From Candidatus Omnitrophica bacterium 4484_49 (lineage in GTDB: Bacteria; Omnitrophota; Gorgyraeia; Kaelpiales; Kaelpiaceae): a stretch of 42,146 bases of DNA. A program made the position numbers and the translations under genes. The DNA is taken from assembly GCA_002085265.1 (NCBI GenBank), contig NATI01000001.1:1-42146 (forward strand), given 5' to 3'. Of the stretch, positions 25,188 through 32,281 are shown one piece after another (within the stretch, counting starts at the first letter, position 1; the number at the start of each line of letters is the position of its first letter). The notes under the pieces were generated by a model, which did not search any database, was not told the origin of the DNA, and saw only the letters and a list, made by a program, of their open reading frames with translations.

Positions 25188-26128
25188 TATTTTTTGGATC
25201 CGGGAATTTCTCCATTCCAGTTTTTGAATATCTGTGTAATCAAAAAAAACATCAATTGCTGGCTGTTGTCACTCAGCCAGATAAAAAAGGGGGTAGAGGT
25301 TATAAAGTTCAGCATACTCCGGTTAAGGAGTATGTTCTCAAAAATAGAATTTCCACACCCCCTGTTTTTCAACCCCAGGATGTCAATTCTGTAGATTTTA
25401 TTCGACTTTTGAGAAACCTGACTCCTGATTTATTTATAGTGGCATCATTCGGGCAAATTTTTAAAAGAGAGGCTCTTTCCCTTCCCAGAATATTTGCTAT
25501 CAATATTCATGCTTCCCTATTGCCCAGATATAGGGGAGCAGCCCCTGTGAATTGGGCAATCATAAACGGAGAAGAAATTACGGGAGTGACGATTTTTAAA
25601 ATGAACGAGCGGATGGATGCTGGAGAGATAATTTCTCAGCGAGAATGTAATATCTCCTTTCAGGATACTGCGGTAACTCTAGAAAAGAAGCTTGCAGATA
25701 TCGGTAGGGATTTGCTACACCAGACATTGAATGCGATTGTTGAGAGTAGATTTCAATTAAGACCTCAACATGGTAAGCCCAGTTATGCTCCCAGGCTGAA
25801 AAAACAGGACGGCTTTATCCACTGGAAGAGGTCTGCTTTGGAAATTTACAACCTTATCCGGGGTACACAACCCTGGCCTGGAGCGTATACTTATTTTCAG
25901 GAAAAGCTTTTAAAAATTTTCACTGCTGAGATAATAAAGATGGATGAAGGTATGAGAAGTGGAAATCCTGGGGAGATATTGGATACAGATAAGGAAGGAT
26001 TTATTGTTGCCTGCGGAAGCGGGAGTTTAAGGATAAAAGAATTACAGCCTGAATCCCGGAAGAGAATGTCTGCCAGGGAGTTCATTTCAGGATATAGAAT
26101 CAAGCCTGGTATGAAATTAGGACCTTGA
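25178..26128 (+). CDS. fmt: Methionyl-tRNA formyltransferase
   Basis: Puts the formyl group of 10-formyl-THF on initiator Met-tRNA. The 316-residue protein has the formyltransferase domain with the signature NIHASLLPRYRGAAPVNWAII and the catalytic Asn, and the small C-terminal OB-fold-like domain from about residue 205 (HWKRSALEIYNLIRGTQPWPGAYT). Its ATG overlaps def by ten bases. It consumes 10-formyl-THF, the same folate pool as the Wood-Ljungdahl genes of the window. Confidence 0.96.
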   Translation: MRIVFFGSGNFSIPVFEYLCNQKKHQLLAVVTQPDKKGGRGYKVQHTPVKEYVLKNRISTPPVFQPQDVNSVDFIRLLRNLTPDLFIVASFGQIFKREALSLPRIFAINIHASLLPRYRGAAPVNWAIINGEEITGVTIFKMNERMDAGEIISQRECNISFQDTAVTLEKKLADIGRDLLHQTLNAIVESRFQLRPQHGKPSYAPRLKKQDGFIHWKRSALEIYNLIRGTQPWPGAYTYFQEKLLKIFTAEIIKMDEGMRSGNPGEILDTDKEGFIVACGSGSLRIKELQPESRKRMSAREFISGYRIKPGMKLGP

Positions 26129-26152
26129 AAATACTATACATAATGATAAAAT
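26125..26152 (+). promoter_or_regulatory. Candidate sigma70 promoter before the secreted protein gene (leaderless type)
   Basis: TTGAAA at 26125-26130 and TAAAAT at 26147-26152 are 16 bases apart; TG at 26144-26145 gives an extended -10. Transcription would start close to the ATG at 26160, and there is no ribosome-binding site in the seven bases between. It lies in the short gap after fmt (fmt stop at 26128). Confidence 0.6.
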
Positions 26153-26159
26153 AGACAAG

Positions 26160-27092
26160 ATGTATACCAGATTATTTTCACTGATAATTTTGATTTTAAT
26201 CATTACAACAGGGATTTCTTATGCTCAGGAAGTTCAGGCAGTCAGAATAATAAAATATGACAAACAGTACAATTTTATAGTGATAGATCAGGGAAAGATC
26301 CACGGGCTTGTTCCTGGAATGGATTTTGCCATCGTTAAAAATGGTGCTGAGATAGGAAAAATAGAGGTGGTTAAAGTAAAGGATAATGTATCTGCCTGTG
26401 ATATTTTGGAATTACTGGAAGGTTTTTCAATTAATGAAGGAGACGTGATAACACTTTATCCAATCGGTCAATCATCAAATGTGAGCAAGCAGCCGTCTTC
26501 GGTGACTCCTCGGGAAGTTCCCCAGAAGAAATCTGCTGGTAGCGCAAAGAAGAAAGGAGGATTCTGGTATACCCTGTCTCAGCCCTTCAGAAAGATGTTC
26601 CGTGAAAACGAAGAAGGGGAAGAAGTTTCAGGAGTTACTGCTCCACCTCGCAGTATGGAAGAGATTATAACTGTTTCTCGGTTGGAAGGACCACAGATGA
26701 ACATAGATGTGTATGCGGACAAAGATATTACATTTTATAAACTCCGTGATGTCCTTGATGAACATAAAGTGATAATTACCCATTCCAACAGACTGAACGG
26801 AACCTTAACAGGATTTAAACTTGCTCCTATGGGCATTGCTGAGCAGGTATTTGCTGATTTCCGAGGACTTCAGGAAAGGAAAGTCGTGTACTCATTTGAG
26901 ATTAAGCCTCAGGGTCCACAAACATCGAAAATCTCTGTAAGTGTGAAATTGATTTCCTATAGCAAACATGACCAGCCCAGATATATAATTTTAAGGACAG
27001 GGAAGTTGATTGACGAAGTACGAGAAATTTTATCCGAGGTAAAAACCAAGGCAGAGAGCAAACAGCAAGAATGGGGAGGAGAAAATGGCTAA
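26160..27092 (+). CDS. Secreted two-domain protein of unknown function (FlgT-C-like N-terminal domain)
   Basis: The 310-residue protein has a clear signal peptide (hydrophobic 5-18, cleavage near SYA-QE at residues 20-23), then a beta-rich domain at about 23-110 with the pattern IDQGKIHGLVPGMDFAIVKNG and EIGKIEVVKV. This resembles the C-terminal repeat of the flagellar protein FlgT and similar SH3-like secreted domains, but I do not recognise a full match. A Ser/Lys/Pro-rich linker (about 110-165) leads to a second domain (about 170-300) with no family I know. Neighbours are translation genes, so its place in this operon is unusual. No function is assigned. Confidence 0.7.
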   Translation: MYTRLFSLIILILIITTGISYAQEVQAVRIIKYDKQYNFIVIDQGKIHGLVPGMDFAIVKNGAEIGKIEVVKVKDNVSACDILELLEGFSINEGDVITLYPIGQSSNVSKQPSSVTPREVPQKKSAGSAKKKGGFWYTLSQPFRKMFRENEEGEEVSGVTAPPRSMEEIITVSRLEGPQMNIDVYADKDITFYKLRDVLDEHKVIITHSNRLNGTLTGFKLAPMGIAEQVFADFRGLQERKVVYSFEIKPQGPQTSKISVSVKLISYSKHDQPRYIILRTGKLIDEVREILSEVKTKAESKQQEWGGENG

Positions 27093-27249
27093 ACCGAAAG
27101 AGGGCAAAAAGCCGACCAATTGTAAGCAGTGTAATAAGAAATTGAGTAAAAAAAAGTGGTATTATCGTAATGGAAATTATTTTTGTAGCAAGAAATGCTG
27201 GAAGGCGTTTGATGCTAAGCAAAAACAGGAGGCTAAAAAGGAGGAATGA
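27085..27249 (+). CDS. Tiny zinc-finger protein, TRASH/MYND-like (54 aa)
   Basis: A 54-residue, strongly basic protein with four cysteines, C13-X2-C16 and C34-X3-C38 (TNCKQCNKKL and YFCSKKCWKAF), spaced as in TRASH/MYND-like treble-clef zinc fingers. GGAGGAG lies at 27074-27080, ahead of the ATG, so translation is likely. It overlaps the secreted protein gene by eight bases and ends three bases before the MBL hydrolase gene. Its basic charge is compatible with a nucleic-acid or protein-binding role. No known family member is recognised, and the call rests on start, RBS and cysteine pattern. Confidence 0.75.
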   Translation: MAKPKEGKKPTNCKQCNKKLSKKKWYYRNGNYFCSKKCWKAFDAKQKQEAKKEE

Positions 27250-27252
27250 GAT

Positions 27253-27885
27253 ATGCTGGGATCTGGTGATATTGAATGGTTAGGTCACGCCAGTTTCAGG
27301 ATAACTTTCAATGGCAGGATAATCTATATTGATCCCTGGGAAATATCTGATCCCAAACCTGGAGATATAATATTCATCACTCATTCTCATTTCGACCACT
27401 TCTCTCCGGAGGATGTCTCTAAACTCGCAAAGCAGGGGACATATCTTATAGGGCCCCAGGATATATTAGGGAAAGTTCCTTCCGAGTGTGAATTTGTAGC
27501 TGTGAAGCCAGGTGATGAAAAAGAAATTCTGGGAATAAAATTTGAAGTAATCCCCGCCTATAATATAAATAAACAGTTTCATCCCAGAAATAATAACTGG
27601 GTGGGGTATGTCATTCATCTCGGGGATACTAAGGTATATCATCCGGGAGATACAGATTTAATACCTGAGATGGAAAATATTAAACCGGATATTGCTCTTT
27701 TACCCATTGGGGGCACCTATACTATGAATGCTGAAGAAGCAGCGCAAGCCGCTAAACGCATGAATGCGAAGAAAGTGATTCCTATGCATTATGGGAAAAT
27801 AGTGGGTTCAGATAAAGACCTCGAGATATTCAAGTCCAGTTTACCTCCGGATGTGGAAGTTCTCACCTTACCTTCCGGTCGGTAA
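27253..27885 (+). CDS. MBL-fold metal-dependent hydrolase (UPF0173/YtkL-like)
   Basis: A 210-residue metallo-beta-lactamase-fold protein of the UPF0173-like group. The metal motif is THSHFDHF, preceded by IEWLGHASFRI, and VIHLGDTKVYHPGDTD supplies another metal-binding Asp; PMHYGKIVG is the last ligand strand. Members are general hydrolases with unknown natural substrates; some relate to the UlaG lactonases. Two other genes separate it from fmt, and it is followed six bases later by the RNA methyltransferase. Confidence 0.88.
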   Translation: MLGSGDIEWLGHASFRITFNGRIIYIDPWEISDPKPGDIIFITHSHFDHFSPEDVSKLAKQGTYLIGPQDILGKVPSECEFVAVKPGDEKEILGIKFEVIPAYNINKQFHPRNNNWVGYVIHLGDTKVYHPGDTDLIPEMENIKPDIALLPIGGTYTMNAEEAAQAAKRMNAKKVIPMHYGKIVGSDKDLEIFKSSLPPDVEVLTLPSGR

Positions 27886-27891
27886 GTTTTA

Positions 27892-28782
27892 ATGGAACGC
27901 TACCGCCAGATAATTTCTGATTGGGATAAATTTTCTTACTATTGTTCCCAGCCTCTTCCCAAGACCTTGCGGGTAAATACTCTGAAAGTATCACTGGATA
28001 TGATGGAGAAATACTTTAAAAAATTGGGATGGAGTTTCAAGAGATTTGATTTCTGCCTCTGGGGATATGAGGTGCAAACTGGCGATGAAATTTCCAGAAC
28101 TTTAGAACACTGGTTGGGATATTATTATATTCAGGAAGCAACTTCTTTTATCTCAGTTCTTGCACTTCAACCTCAACCCGGCGAAAAAATTCTGGATTTA
28201 TGTGCTGCTCCTGGAGGCAAAACTACATTTATCGCTCAGATTGTCAATAATAAAGCATCCATCTGGGCTAACGACATCGGCTTCAGGAGAATTCGGGCTC
28301 TTATGGCCAATATATATCGTATGGGAGCAGTATCTGTTATTGTGACAGGATATAATGGTTTGTCTTTCCCCCAGAAGTTTAAATTTGATAAAGTGCTTTT
28401 GGACGCTCCCTGTTCTGGGGAAGGGAATATGCGTAAGGACCCTCGCAGGGTTAAAGGAGCGGAGTTAGGATTTATAAACAATATATCTGGTCTCCAGAAG
28501 GGGTTGATTCAGAGGGCAATAGATGTACTTAATCCCGGAGGGATTCTGGTATATTCTACATGCACTCTGGCACCGGAAGAGAATGAGATGGTTATAGATT
28601 ATGTACTCAGAAAGAGAAAGGTAAAAGTTGAAGATATAGATTTGAATATCCCGTATTCTCAGGGTATTACAGAATGGAATGGGGAAAAATTTCATCCTGA
28701 CCTTGCAAAGACCATGCGTATTTACCCTCACCATTTAAATTCTGGAGGAGGTTATATTGCCAAACTCAAAAAAATTGGTTGA
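27892..28782 (+). CDS. RsmB/RsmF-type 16S rRNA (cytosine-C5) methyltransferase
   Basis: The 296-residue SAM enzyme methylates cytosine C5 of rRNA or tRNA. It has RVNTLK and EHWLGYYYIQEATSF (N-terminal and cofactor region), the SAM site DLCAAPGGKT, DAPCSGEGNMRKDP with the first catalytic Cys, and YSTCTLAPEENE with the second. The PUA domain usual at the C-terminus is not part of this frame; it follows as a separate gene starting at 28757. No NusB domain is present, so it is closer to RsmF/YebU than to RsmB. Translation likely starts at ATG 27892; a ribosome-binding site is weak. Confidence 0.87.
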   Translation: MERYRQIISDWDKFSYYCSQPLPKTLRVNTLKVSLDMMEKYFKKLGWSFKRFDFCLWGYEVQTGDEISRTLEHWLGYYYIQEATSFISVLALQPQPGEKILDLCAAPGGKTTFIAQIVNNKASIWANDIGFRRIRALMANIYRMGAVSVIVTGYNGLSFPQKFKFDKVLLDAPCSGEGNMRKDPRRVKGAELGFINNISGLQKGLIQRAIDVLNPGGILVYSTCTLAPEENEMVIDYVLRKRKVKVEDIDLNIPYSQGITEWNGEKFHPDLAKTMRIYPHHLNSGGGYIAKLKKIG

Positions 28783-29227
28783 GGAGATAAAGAAATATTT
28801 TGAGAAGAGATTTGGTCTCTCCAGAAAAATATGGGGACACCACATTATTATCCTCCGAAATGAAATCGGATGGTTGATAAATCCTCAACTTTATGACTGG
28901 ATTTTTAATATCGGTAACAAAGCATACTCGCTGGGGATACCATTTGTAAGGTTATTACCTAAAGGGATAAAGCCGACTTCCTGGGGCCTTATCTTTATGG
29001 GCAGGGAAATTACCAGGAACATAATTGAGCTTGGATTGGAAGATCTGAGAGGACTCCTTTATAGAGGAAGGATAAAGGGGAGTCGAGATATAGAGACAGG
29101 ATATGTTGCGCTGGGTTACAATGGAGAAATTATTGGTTGTGGATTTTACAAAGATGGTGTTCTCGAAAATCAAATTCCCAAAGCCAGAAGAAAGAGTTTA
29201 CTGGAGATACTTCCGCAGTTAAAATGA
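28757..29227 (+). CDS. Separate PUA/RsmF C-terminal-like domain protein
   Basis: A 156-residue protein that looks like the C-terminal PUA region of NOL1/NOP2/fmu methyltransferases: YVALGYNGEIIGCGFYKDGV followed by NQIPKARR is typical of that RNA-binding segment. TTG at 28757 is the likely start, with GGAGGAG seven bases upstream. It overlaps the methyltransferase gene by 26 bases, in another frame, so the two may form one working enzyme from two polypeptides. No frameshift repair is needed to explain it, as both frames have clean signals. Function as a partner RNA-binding domain is inferred. Confidence 0.75.
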   Translation: MPNSKKLVEEIKKYFEKRFGLSRKIWGHHIIILRNEIGWLINPQLYDWIFNIGNKAYSLGIPFVRLLPKGIKPTSWGLIFMGREITRNIIELGLEDLRGLLYRGRIKGSRDIETGYVALGYNGEIIGCGFYKDGVLENQIPKARRKSLLEILPQLK

Positions 29228-29261
29228 TATAATGTTTGTGCTATTTTCCATATGGTATAAG
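29225..29261 (+). promoter_or_regulatory. Candidate promoter region for tRNA-Arg
   Basis: Two extended -10 boxes lie ahead of the tRNA: TGATATAAT at 29225-29233 and TGGTATAAG at 29253-29261. The second would start transcription near 29268, about 15 bases before the mature 5' end. No good -35 is visible for either one, so the call rests on the -10 elements. Confidence 0.45.
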
Positions 29262-29282
29262 TTATGTGTGATCGGTAGATAT

Positions 29283-29355
29283 GCCCCCTTAGCTTAATGG
29301 GATAAAGCACAGGCCTCCGGAGCCTGGGATGGGAGTTCGATTCTCCCAGGGGGCG
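29283..29355 (+). tRNA. tRNA-Arg (anticodon CCG)
   Basis: A 73-base cloverleaf folds without mismatches. The acceptor stem pairs GCCCCCT (29283-29289) with AGGGGGC (29348-29354), followed by discriminator G29355. The D arm is GCTT/AAGC with a nine-base loop. The anticodon stem CAGGC/GCCTG holds loop CTCCGGA, so the anticodon is CCG, reading CGG (Arg). The T arm is GGGAG/CTCCC with loop TTCGATT, and the variable loop is four bases. The 3' CCA is not encoded. Confidence 0.95.
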
Positions 29356-29361
29356 GGGTTA

Positions 29362-29382
29362 GTTACAAGTTACAGGTTACAA
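29362..29382 (+). repeat. Three tandem 7-bp repeats GTTACA(A/G)
   Basis: GTTACAA, GTTACAG and GTTACAA follow each other directly at 29362-29368, 29369-29375 and 29376-29382. They start six bases after the tRNA-Arg. No gene or binding site is recognised here. Confidence 0.8.
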
Positions 29383-29400
29383 GAGTGAAGAAAAATTGAG

Positions 29401-29429
29401 GTGAAAAGTTAAAGAGAATGTTTTAAAAT
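29401..29429 (+). promoter_or_regulatory. Weaker candidate promoter before the PilZ gene (leaderless type)
   Basis: GTGAAA at 29401-29406 and TAAAAT at 29424-29429 are 17 bases apart. Transcription would start near 29436 and the PilZ ATG is at 29437, with no ribosome-binding site in between. Confidence 0.45.
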
Positions 29430-29436
29430 AAATCCA

Positions 29437-29805
29437 ATGATAGAAGAGAGGAGAAAACATCCCCGAATAGAGACTCAGTTACCTCTGAAGTTATTTGCGC
29501 AGGAGGCAGATTTTATAACTCAGAGTGTAAATCTCAGTTGTGGTGGTGTGTTGTGTGAGATAAATGAATACATTCCTGTAATGACCAGACTGAAAATACT
29601 TATGCTTTTGCCAGGAGGAAGAAAGCGAAGTCAGAAGATAGAATGTGAGGGAATAGTGGTCAGGATAGAACCCGACCAGCCTCAGAATAATAGAAATCAC
29701 TACAGAGTAGCCATTTTTTTTAATAGGATGAAGAAGACAGACAAGGCTAAAATTGCAGAGTATGTGCGGCGTCAGAAAACAGATACATCTTCCAGTCAGA
29801 GTTGA
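29437..29805 (+). CDS. PilZ domain c-di-GMP-binding protein
   Basis: A 122-residue single PilZ domain, a cytoplasmic receptor for c-di-GMP. The two binding motifs are present: RxxxR in RRKHPRIE (R6 and R10) and (D/N)xSxxG in NLSCGG. A short C-terminal tail rich in Ser follows. It is the effector partner class for the GGDEF enzyme at 1740-2564, although the two are not neighbours. The promoter before it places the start of transcription at the ATG. The DUF523 gene overlaps its 3' end. Confidence 0.88.
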   Translation: MIEERRKHPRIETQLPLKLFAQEADFITQSVNLSCGGVLCEINEYIPVMTRLKILMLLPGGRKRSQKIECEGIVVRIEPDQPQNNRNHYRVAIFFNRMKKTDKAKIAEYVRRQKTDTSSSQS

Positions 29806-30331
29806 TAACATACTTGTCAGCTCCTGCCTTATCGGTAAGAAATGTTCCTATGATGGGAATCACAGAAGAAACAGATGGGTTTTGGAATTCATTTCTGGAA
29901 TAAAAGTAATAGATGTCTGCCCTGAAATGTTGGGTGGACTTACTTCTCCTCGTTTTCGGAGCGAGATTAAAGACGGTGATGGTAAAGCAGTGCTTGCAGG
30001 AGATGCCATTGTTATCAATGAAAGGGGCGAGGATGTAACAAGTTTTTTTATAACAGGAGCAAATGAAGTATTGAGAATTGTTAAAGAAAATGGAATAAAC
30101 TGTGCTATACTTAAAGCCCGCAGTCCATCCTGTGGAAAGGATAAAATATACGACGGGACTTTCTCCGGAGGACTGAAAAAAGGAGATGGTGTTACCGCTG
30201 CTCTGTTGAGGTTAAATGGTGTTACCATTTATGATGAAGAAGAAGTGGAGAAATTTTTAAGACGAAAGGAGGTAAAAGATGCTCAGTTTCAACGACTTTC
30301 AGAAAATGGAGCTGGTAATAGGGAGGATTAA
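29762..30331 (+). CDS. DUF523 family protein (YbbK-like)
   Basis: A 189-residue DUF523 protein with the family's motifs: ILVSSCLIGKKCSYDG near the start, VCPEMLGGLTSPR, DVTSFFITGA and ILKARSPSCGK. The conserved cysteines suggest a metal- or thiol-dependent role, but no function is established. The start at ATG 29762 overlaps the PilZ gene by 44 bases; TTG 29753 is another option, and the conserved domain begins only about 18 residues in. The C-terminus has a charged tail that contains the ribosome-binding site for the next gene. Confidence 0.85.
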   Translation: MCGVRKQIHLPVRVDNILVSSCLIGKKCSYDGNHRRNRWVLEFISGIKVIDVCPEMLGGLTSPRFRSEIKDGDGKAVLAGDAIVINERGEDVTSFFITGANEVLRIVKENGINCAILKARSPSCGKDKIYDGTFSGGLKKGDGVTAALLRLNGVTIYDEEEVEKFLRRKEVKDAQFQRLSENGAGNRED

Positions 30332-30599
30332 GGAAGTCGAAGACCATCCCAATGCTGATAAACTTTATGTATTAAAGGTCTCAGTTGGGGATGAAGAGAG
30401 GACTTTAGTTGCAGGTATTAAATCTTATTATTCCAGAGAAAATCTTTTAGGGAAACAGATTGTAGTTGTGAAAAATTTGGAACCTGCAGTTATCAGGGGA
30501 GTAAAGAGTGAAGGGATGCTTCTGGCTGCACAGGATTCTCAGGGAGTGTCGATTCTCATTCCGGATAGAGAAGTGGAAGATGGAGCAGGTATCAGATAA
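30279..30599 (+). CDS. tRNA-binding domain protein (MetRS C-terminal/CsaA-like, 106 aa)
   Basis: A 106-residue OB-fold protein that matches the tRNA-binding domain found at the end of bacterial methionyl-tRNA synthetase and in free proteins such as CsaA and Trbp111. The landmarks are MELVIGRIKEVEDHPNADKL, VGDEERTLVAGI and VIRGVKSEGMLLAA. It starts inside the DUF523 gene behind AAAGGAGGT. No metS gene is in the window, so it could serve in trans for a MetRS that lacks the domain, or work alone. It overlaps era by 20 bases. Confidence 0.87.
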   Translation: MLSFNDFQKMELVIGRIKEVEDHPNADKLYVLKVSVGDEERTLVAGIKSYYSRENLLGKQIVVVKNLEPAVIRGVKSEGMLLAAQDSQGVSILIPDREVEDGAGIR

Positions 30600-31482
30600 C
30601 TTTAAAGCTGGTTTTGTAGCTGTAGTGGGAAAGCCCAACGTGGGGAAATCCACACTTATAAATAGATATTTAAAAGAGAAAATTTCCATAGTATCCTCGA
30701 GACCTCAGACGACCAGAATCCGAATGCTTGCCATTTTAAATCATAATAACTACCAGGTGATTTTTCTGGATACCCCTGGAATTCATGAACCCAGGAATCT
30801 TCTGGGGAAATATATGGTAAAGGAGGCAGAGACTTCACTGGAAGATGCTGATATTATTCTGGTATTGGTGGATGCCACTACGGGAATAGAAACTGAGGAT
30901 AGACATCTTCTGGAGCTGGTGGAAGGATATGATAAAAAAAAGATTCTGGCGGTAAATAAAATTGATGCTGTAAATAAACCGGAACTTCTTCCCATTCTGG
31001 ATGAAGTGCGTAAACTTGCAGAATTTGACGAATATATACCCATAAGTGCCCTTGAGGGGGAAAATACTGATTTGTTACTTCAGAAAATAATAGAATTTCT
31101 CCCGGAATCTCCACCGTTCTATCCCCGGGATCAGTTAAGTGATAGACCTGAGAGATTTCATATCGCAGAGCTCATAAGGGAGAAAATTCTGGAAAACACT
31201 TATGAAGAAATTCCCCATTCAGTAGCAGTGGTGGTGGATGAGTTTAAGGAGAAGGAAGGGAAGGATTTAATTTATATAAAAGCCGTAATTTATGTGGAAC
31301 GATCCAGTCAAAAGAAGATAATTATAGGTCGGGATGGCAGGATGCTTAAAAAAATCGGAAGCGAGGCACGAATGGAGATTGAAAGATTTCTGGGCAAGAA
31401 GGTGTTTCTCGATCTCTGGGTAAAAATTTACGAGAAGTGGAGGAGAGACAGTAAGGCTCTGAGAAGGCTGGGGTATAAATAA
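30580..31482 (+). CDS. era: GTPase Era
   Basis: Era is a GTPase that binds 16S rRNA and helps 30S assembly. The 300-residue protein has G1 GKPNVGKST, G2 PQTTR, G3 DTPGIHEP, G4 NKID, G5 SALEG, and a C-terminal KH domain with IIGRDGRMLKKIGSEARMEIE. The start at ATG 30580 gives the normal Era length; the longer frame from 30508 runs over the previous gene and adds non-conserved residues. It ends at 31482 with a TAATG overlap with the next gene. Secure call. Confidence 0.95.
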   Translation: MEQVSDNFKAGFVAVVGKPNVGKSTLINRYLKEKISIVSSRPQTTRIRMLAILNHNNYQVIFLDTPGIHEPRNLLGKYMVKEAETSLEDADIILVLVDATTGIETEDRHLLELVEGYDKKKILAVNKIDAVNKPELLPILDEVRKLAEFDEYIPISALEGENTDLLLQKIIEFLPESPPFYPRDQLSDRPERFHIAELIREKILENTYEEIPHSVAVVVDEFKEKEGKDLIYIKAVIYVERSSQKKIIIGRDGRMLKKIGSEARMEIERFLGKKVFLDLWVKIYEKWRRDSKALRRLGYK

Positions 31483-31973
31483 TGAAGAGTAGAAAGTTAA
31501 GAGTTGGTGTAATTGGAGGGAGCAATCCTTCCCAGGAAATGTTAAATATAGCATATGAAGTGGGTAAGTTGTTAGCACTGAAGGGATTTGTTATTGTATG
31601 TGGAGGGTTGGGAGGTGTGATGGAGGCGGTATGTAAAGGTGCGAAAGACGAGGATGGAGTTACAATCGGCATTCTCCCTACCAGAAACCTGCGAGACGCC
31701 AATCCTTATGTGGATATACCCATAGCCACTGGCCTCGGTGAAGCGAGGAATATCCTTGTAGTTCTCAATTCCGATGTGATTATAGCCATAGATGGAGCAT
31801 ATGGGACACTGTCAGAAATGGCATATGCTCTTTTGTATGAGAAACCGGTGATAGGAATAAGATCCTGGGAACTATTTAAGAAAGGAAAGAGAGAAAAAAA
31901 TATAATTTATGTGGATACACCTCAGGAAGCGGTGGAAAAACTCCTGCAGGTTCTGAAATTGACAAATGCCTGA
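31482..31973 (+). CDS. SLOG/LOG-type Rossmann protein (TIGR00725-like)
   Basis: A 163-residue protein of the LOG/SLOG superfamily. It has VGVIGGSNPS, VCGGLGGVMEAVCKGA (the nucleotide-binding glycine cluster), GEARNILVVLNSDV and AIDGAYGTLSEMAYALLYEKPVIGI. The LOG subgroup with PGGxGTxxE acts as cytokinin-like phosphoribohydrolase, but here the motif is DGAYGTLSE, so that activity is doubtful; this matches the TIGR00725 group, of unknown function. The start overlaps era by one base, and the end overlaps a small membrane protein by eight bases. Confidence 0.82.
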   Translation: MKSRKLRVGVIGGSNPSQEMLNIAYEVGKLLALKGFVIVCGGLGGVMEAVCKGAKDEDGVTIGILPTRNLRDANPYVDIPIATGLGEARNILVVLNSDVIIAIDGAYGTLSEMAYALLYEKPVIGIRSWELFKKGKREKNIIYVDTPQEAVEKLLQVLKLTNA

Positions 31974-32184
31974 AGAGTATTTTGACTACCAGGAAATTGA
32001 GGAGCAGCCAGAGGAACTGGACTCTGGACATATGGTTGAATGCCCTCATTGCAAAAGACCCATACCTCATGATGCTTTATTATGTTATTACTGTGGTAAT
32101 AAAATTACCAAAGCATCTTTACCTAAGTGGGTTGTAATATTGATTGCGATTATTGTTATTTCTTTTCTGGTCCTCCTTATTTAA
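31966..32184 (+). CDS. Small zinc-ribbon protein with a C-terminal membrane anchor
   Basis: A 72-residue protein with an acidic N-terminus, a four-cysteine zinc ribbon (CPHC at about 26-29 and CYYC at about 40-43, in VECPHCKRPIPHDALLCYYCG) and one hydrophobic helix (about 54-72) that reaches the C-terminus, as in tail-anchored proteins. It overlaps the SLOG-type gene by eight bases, so the two are translated together. No known family beyond the zinc-ribbon class. Its stop leads straight into a hairpin. Confidence 0.8.
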   Translation: MPEEYFDYQEIEEQPEELDSGHMVECPHCKRPIPHDALLCYYCGNKITKASLPKWVVILIAIIVISFLVLLI

Positions 32185-32216
32185 CCATCTTCCTCCACCT
32201 ACGCGGTGGAAGATGG
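32183..32216 (+). terminator. Strong hairpin after the era-SLOG unit, candidate terminator
   Basis: Inverted repeat: AACCATCTT pairs with AAGATGGTT (nine bp), then a CCT bulge, then CCACC pairs with GGTGG around a TACGC loop. It begins at the last stop codon of the unit. No T-run follows it, so termination would be weak or factor-assisted; the placement between a gene end and a new promoter supports the role. Confidence 0.55.
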
Positions 32217-32246
32217 TTGTGATTGATAATCAACGTGTTACAATAC

Positions 32247-32275
32247 TTGTCTTTTAAAATGTCTGAGTTTATAAT
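32247..32275 (+). promoter_or_regulatory. Candidate sigma70 promoter before the DRG-type GTPase (leaderless type)
   Basis: TTGTCT at 32247-32252 and a perfect TATAAT at 32270-32275 are 17 bases apart. Transcription should start at or next to the ATG at 32282, six bases downstream of the -10, and there is no ribosome-binding site. Confidence 0.65.
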
Positions 32276-32281
32276 TTAAAT

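Noticed and set aside
29753..29761. TTG start for DUF523
   Set aside because: ATG 29762 is more likely, but the choice is uncertain because both lie in the PilZ gene and neither has a strong ribosome-binding site.
30508..30579. Longer Era start in the tRNA-binding domain gene
   Set aside because: The extra residues do not match Era, and the ATG at 30580 gives the usual 300-residue length.
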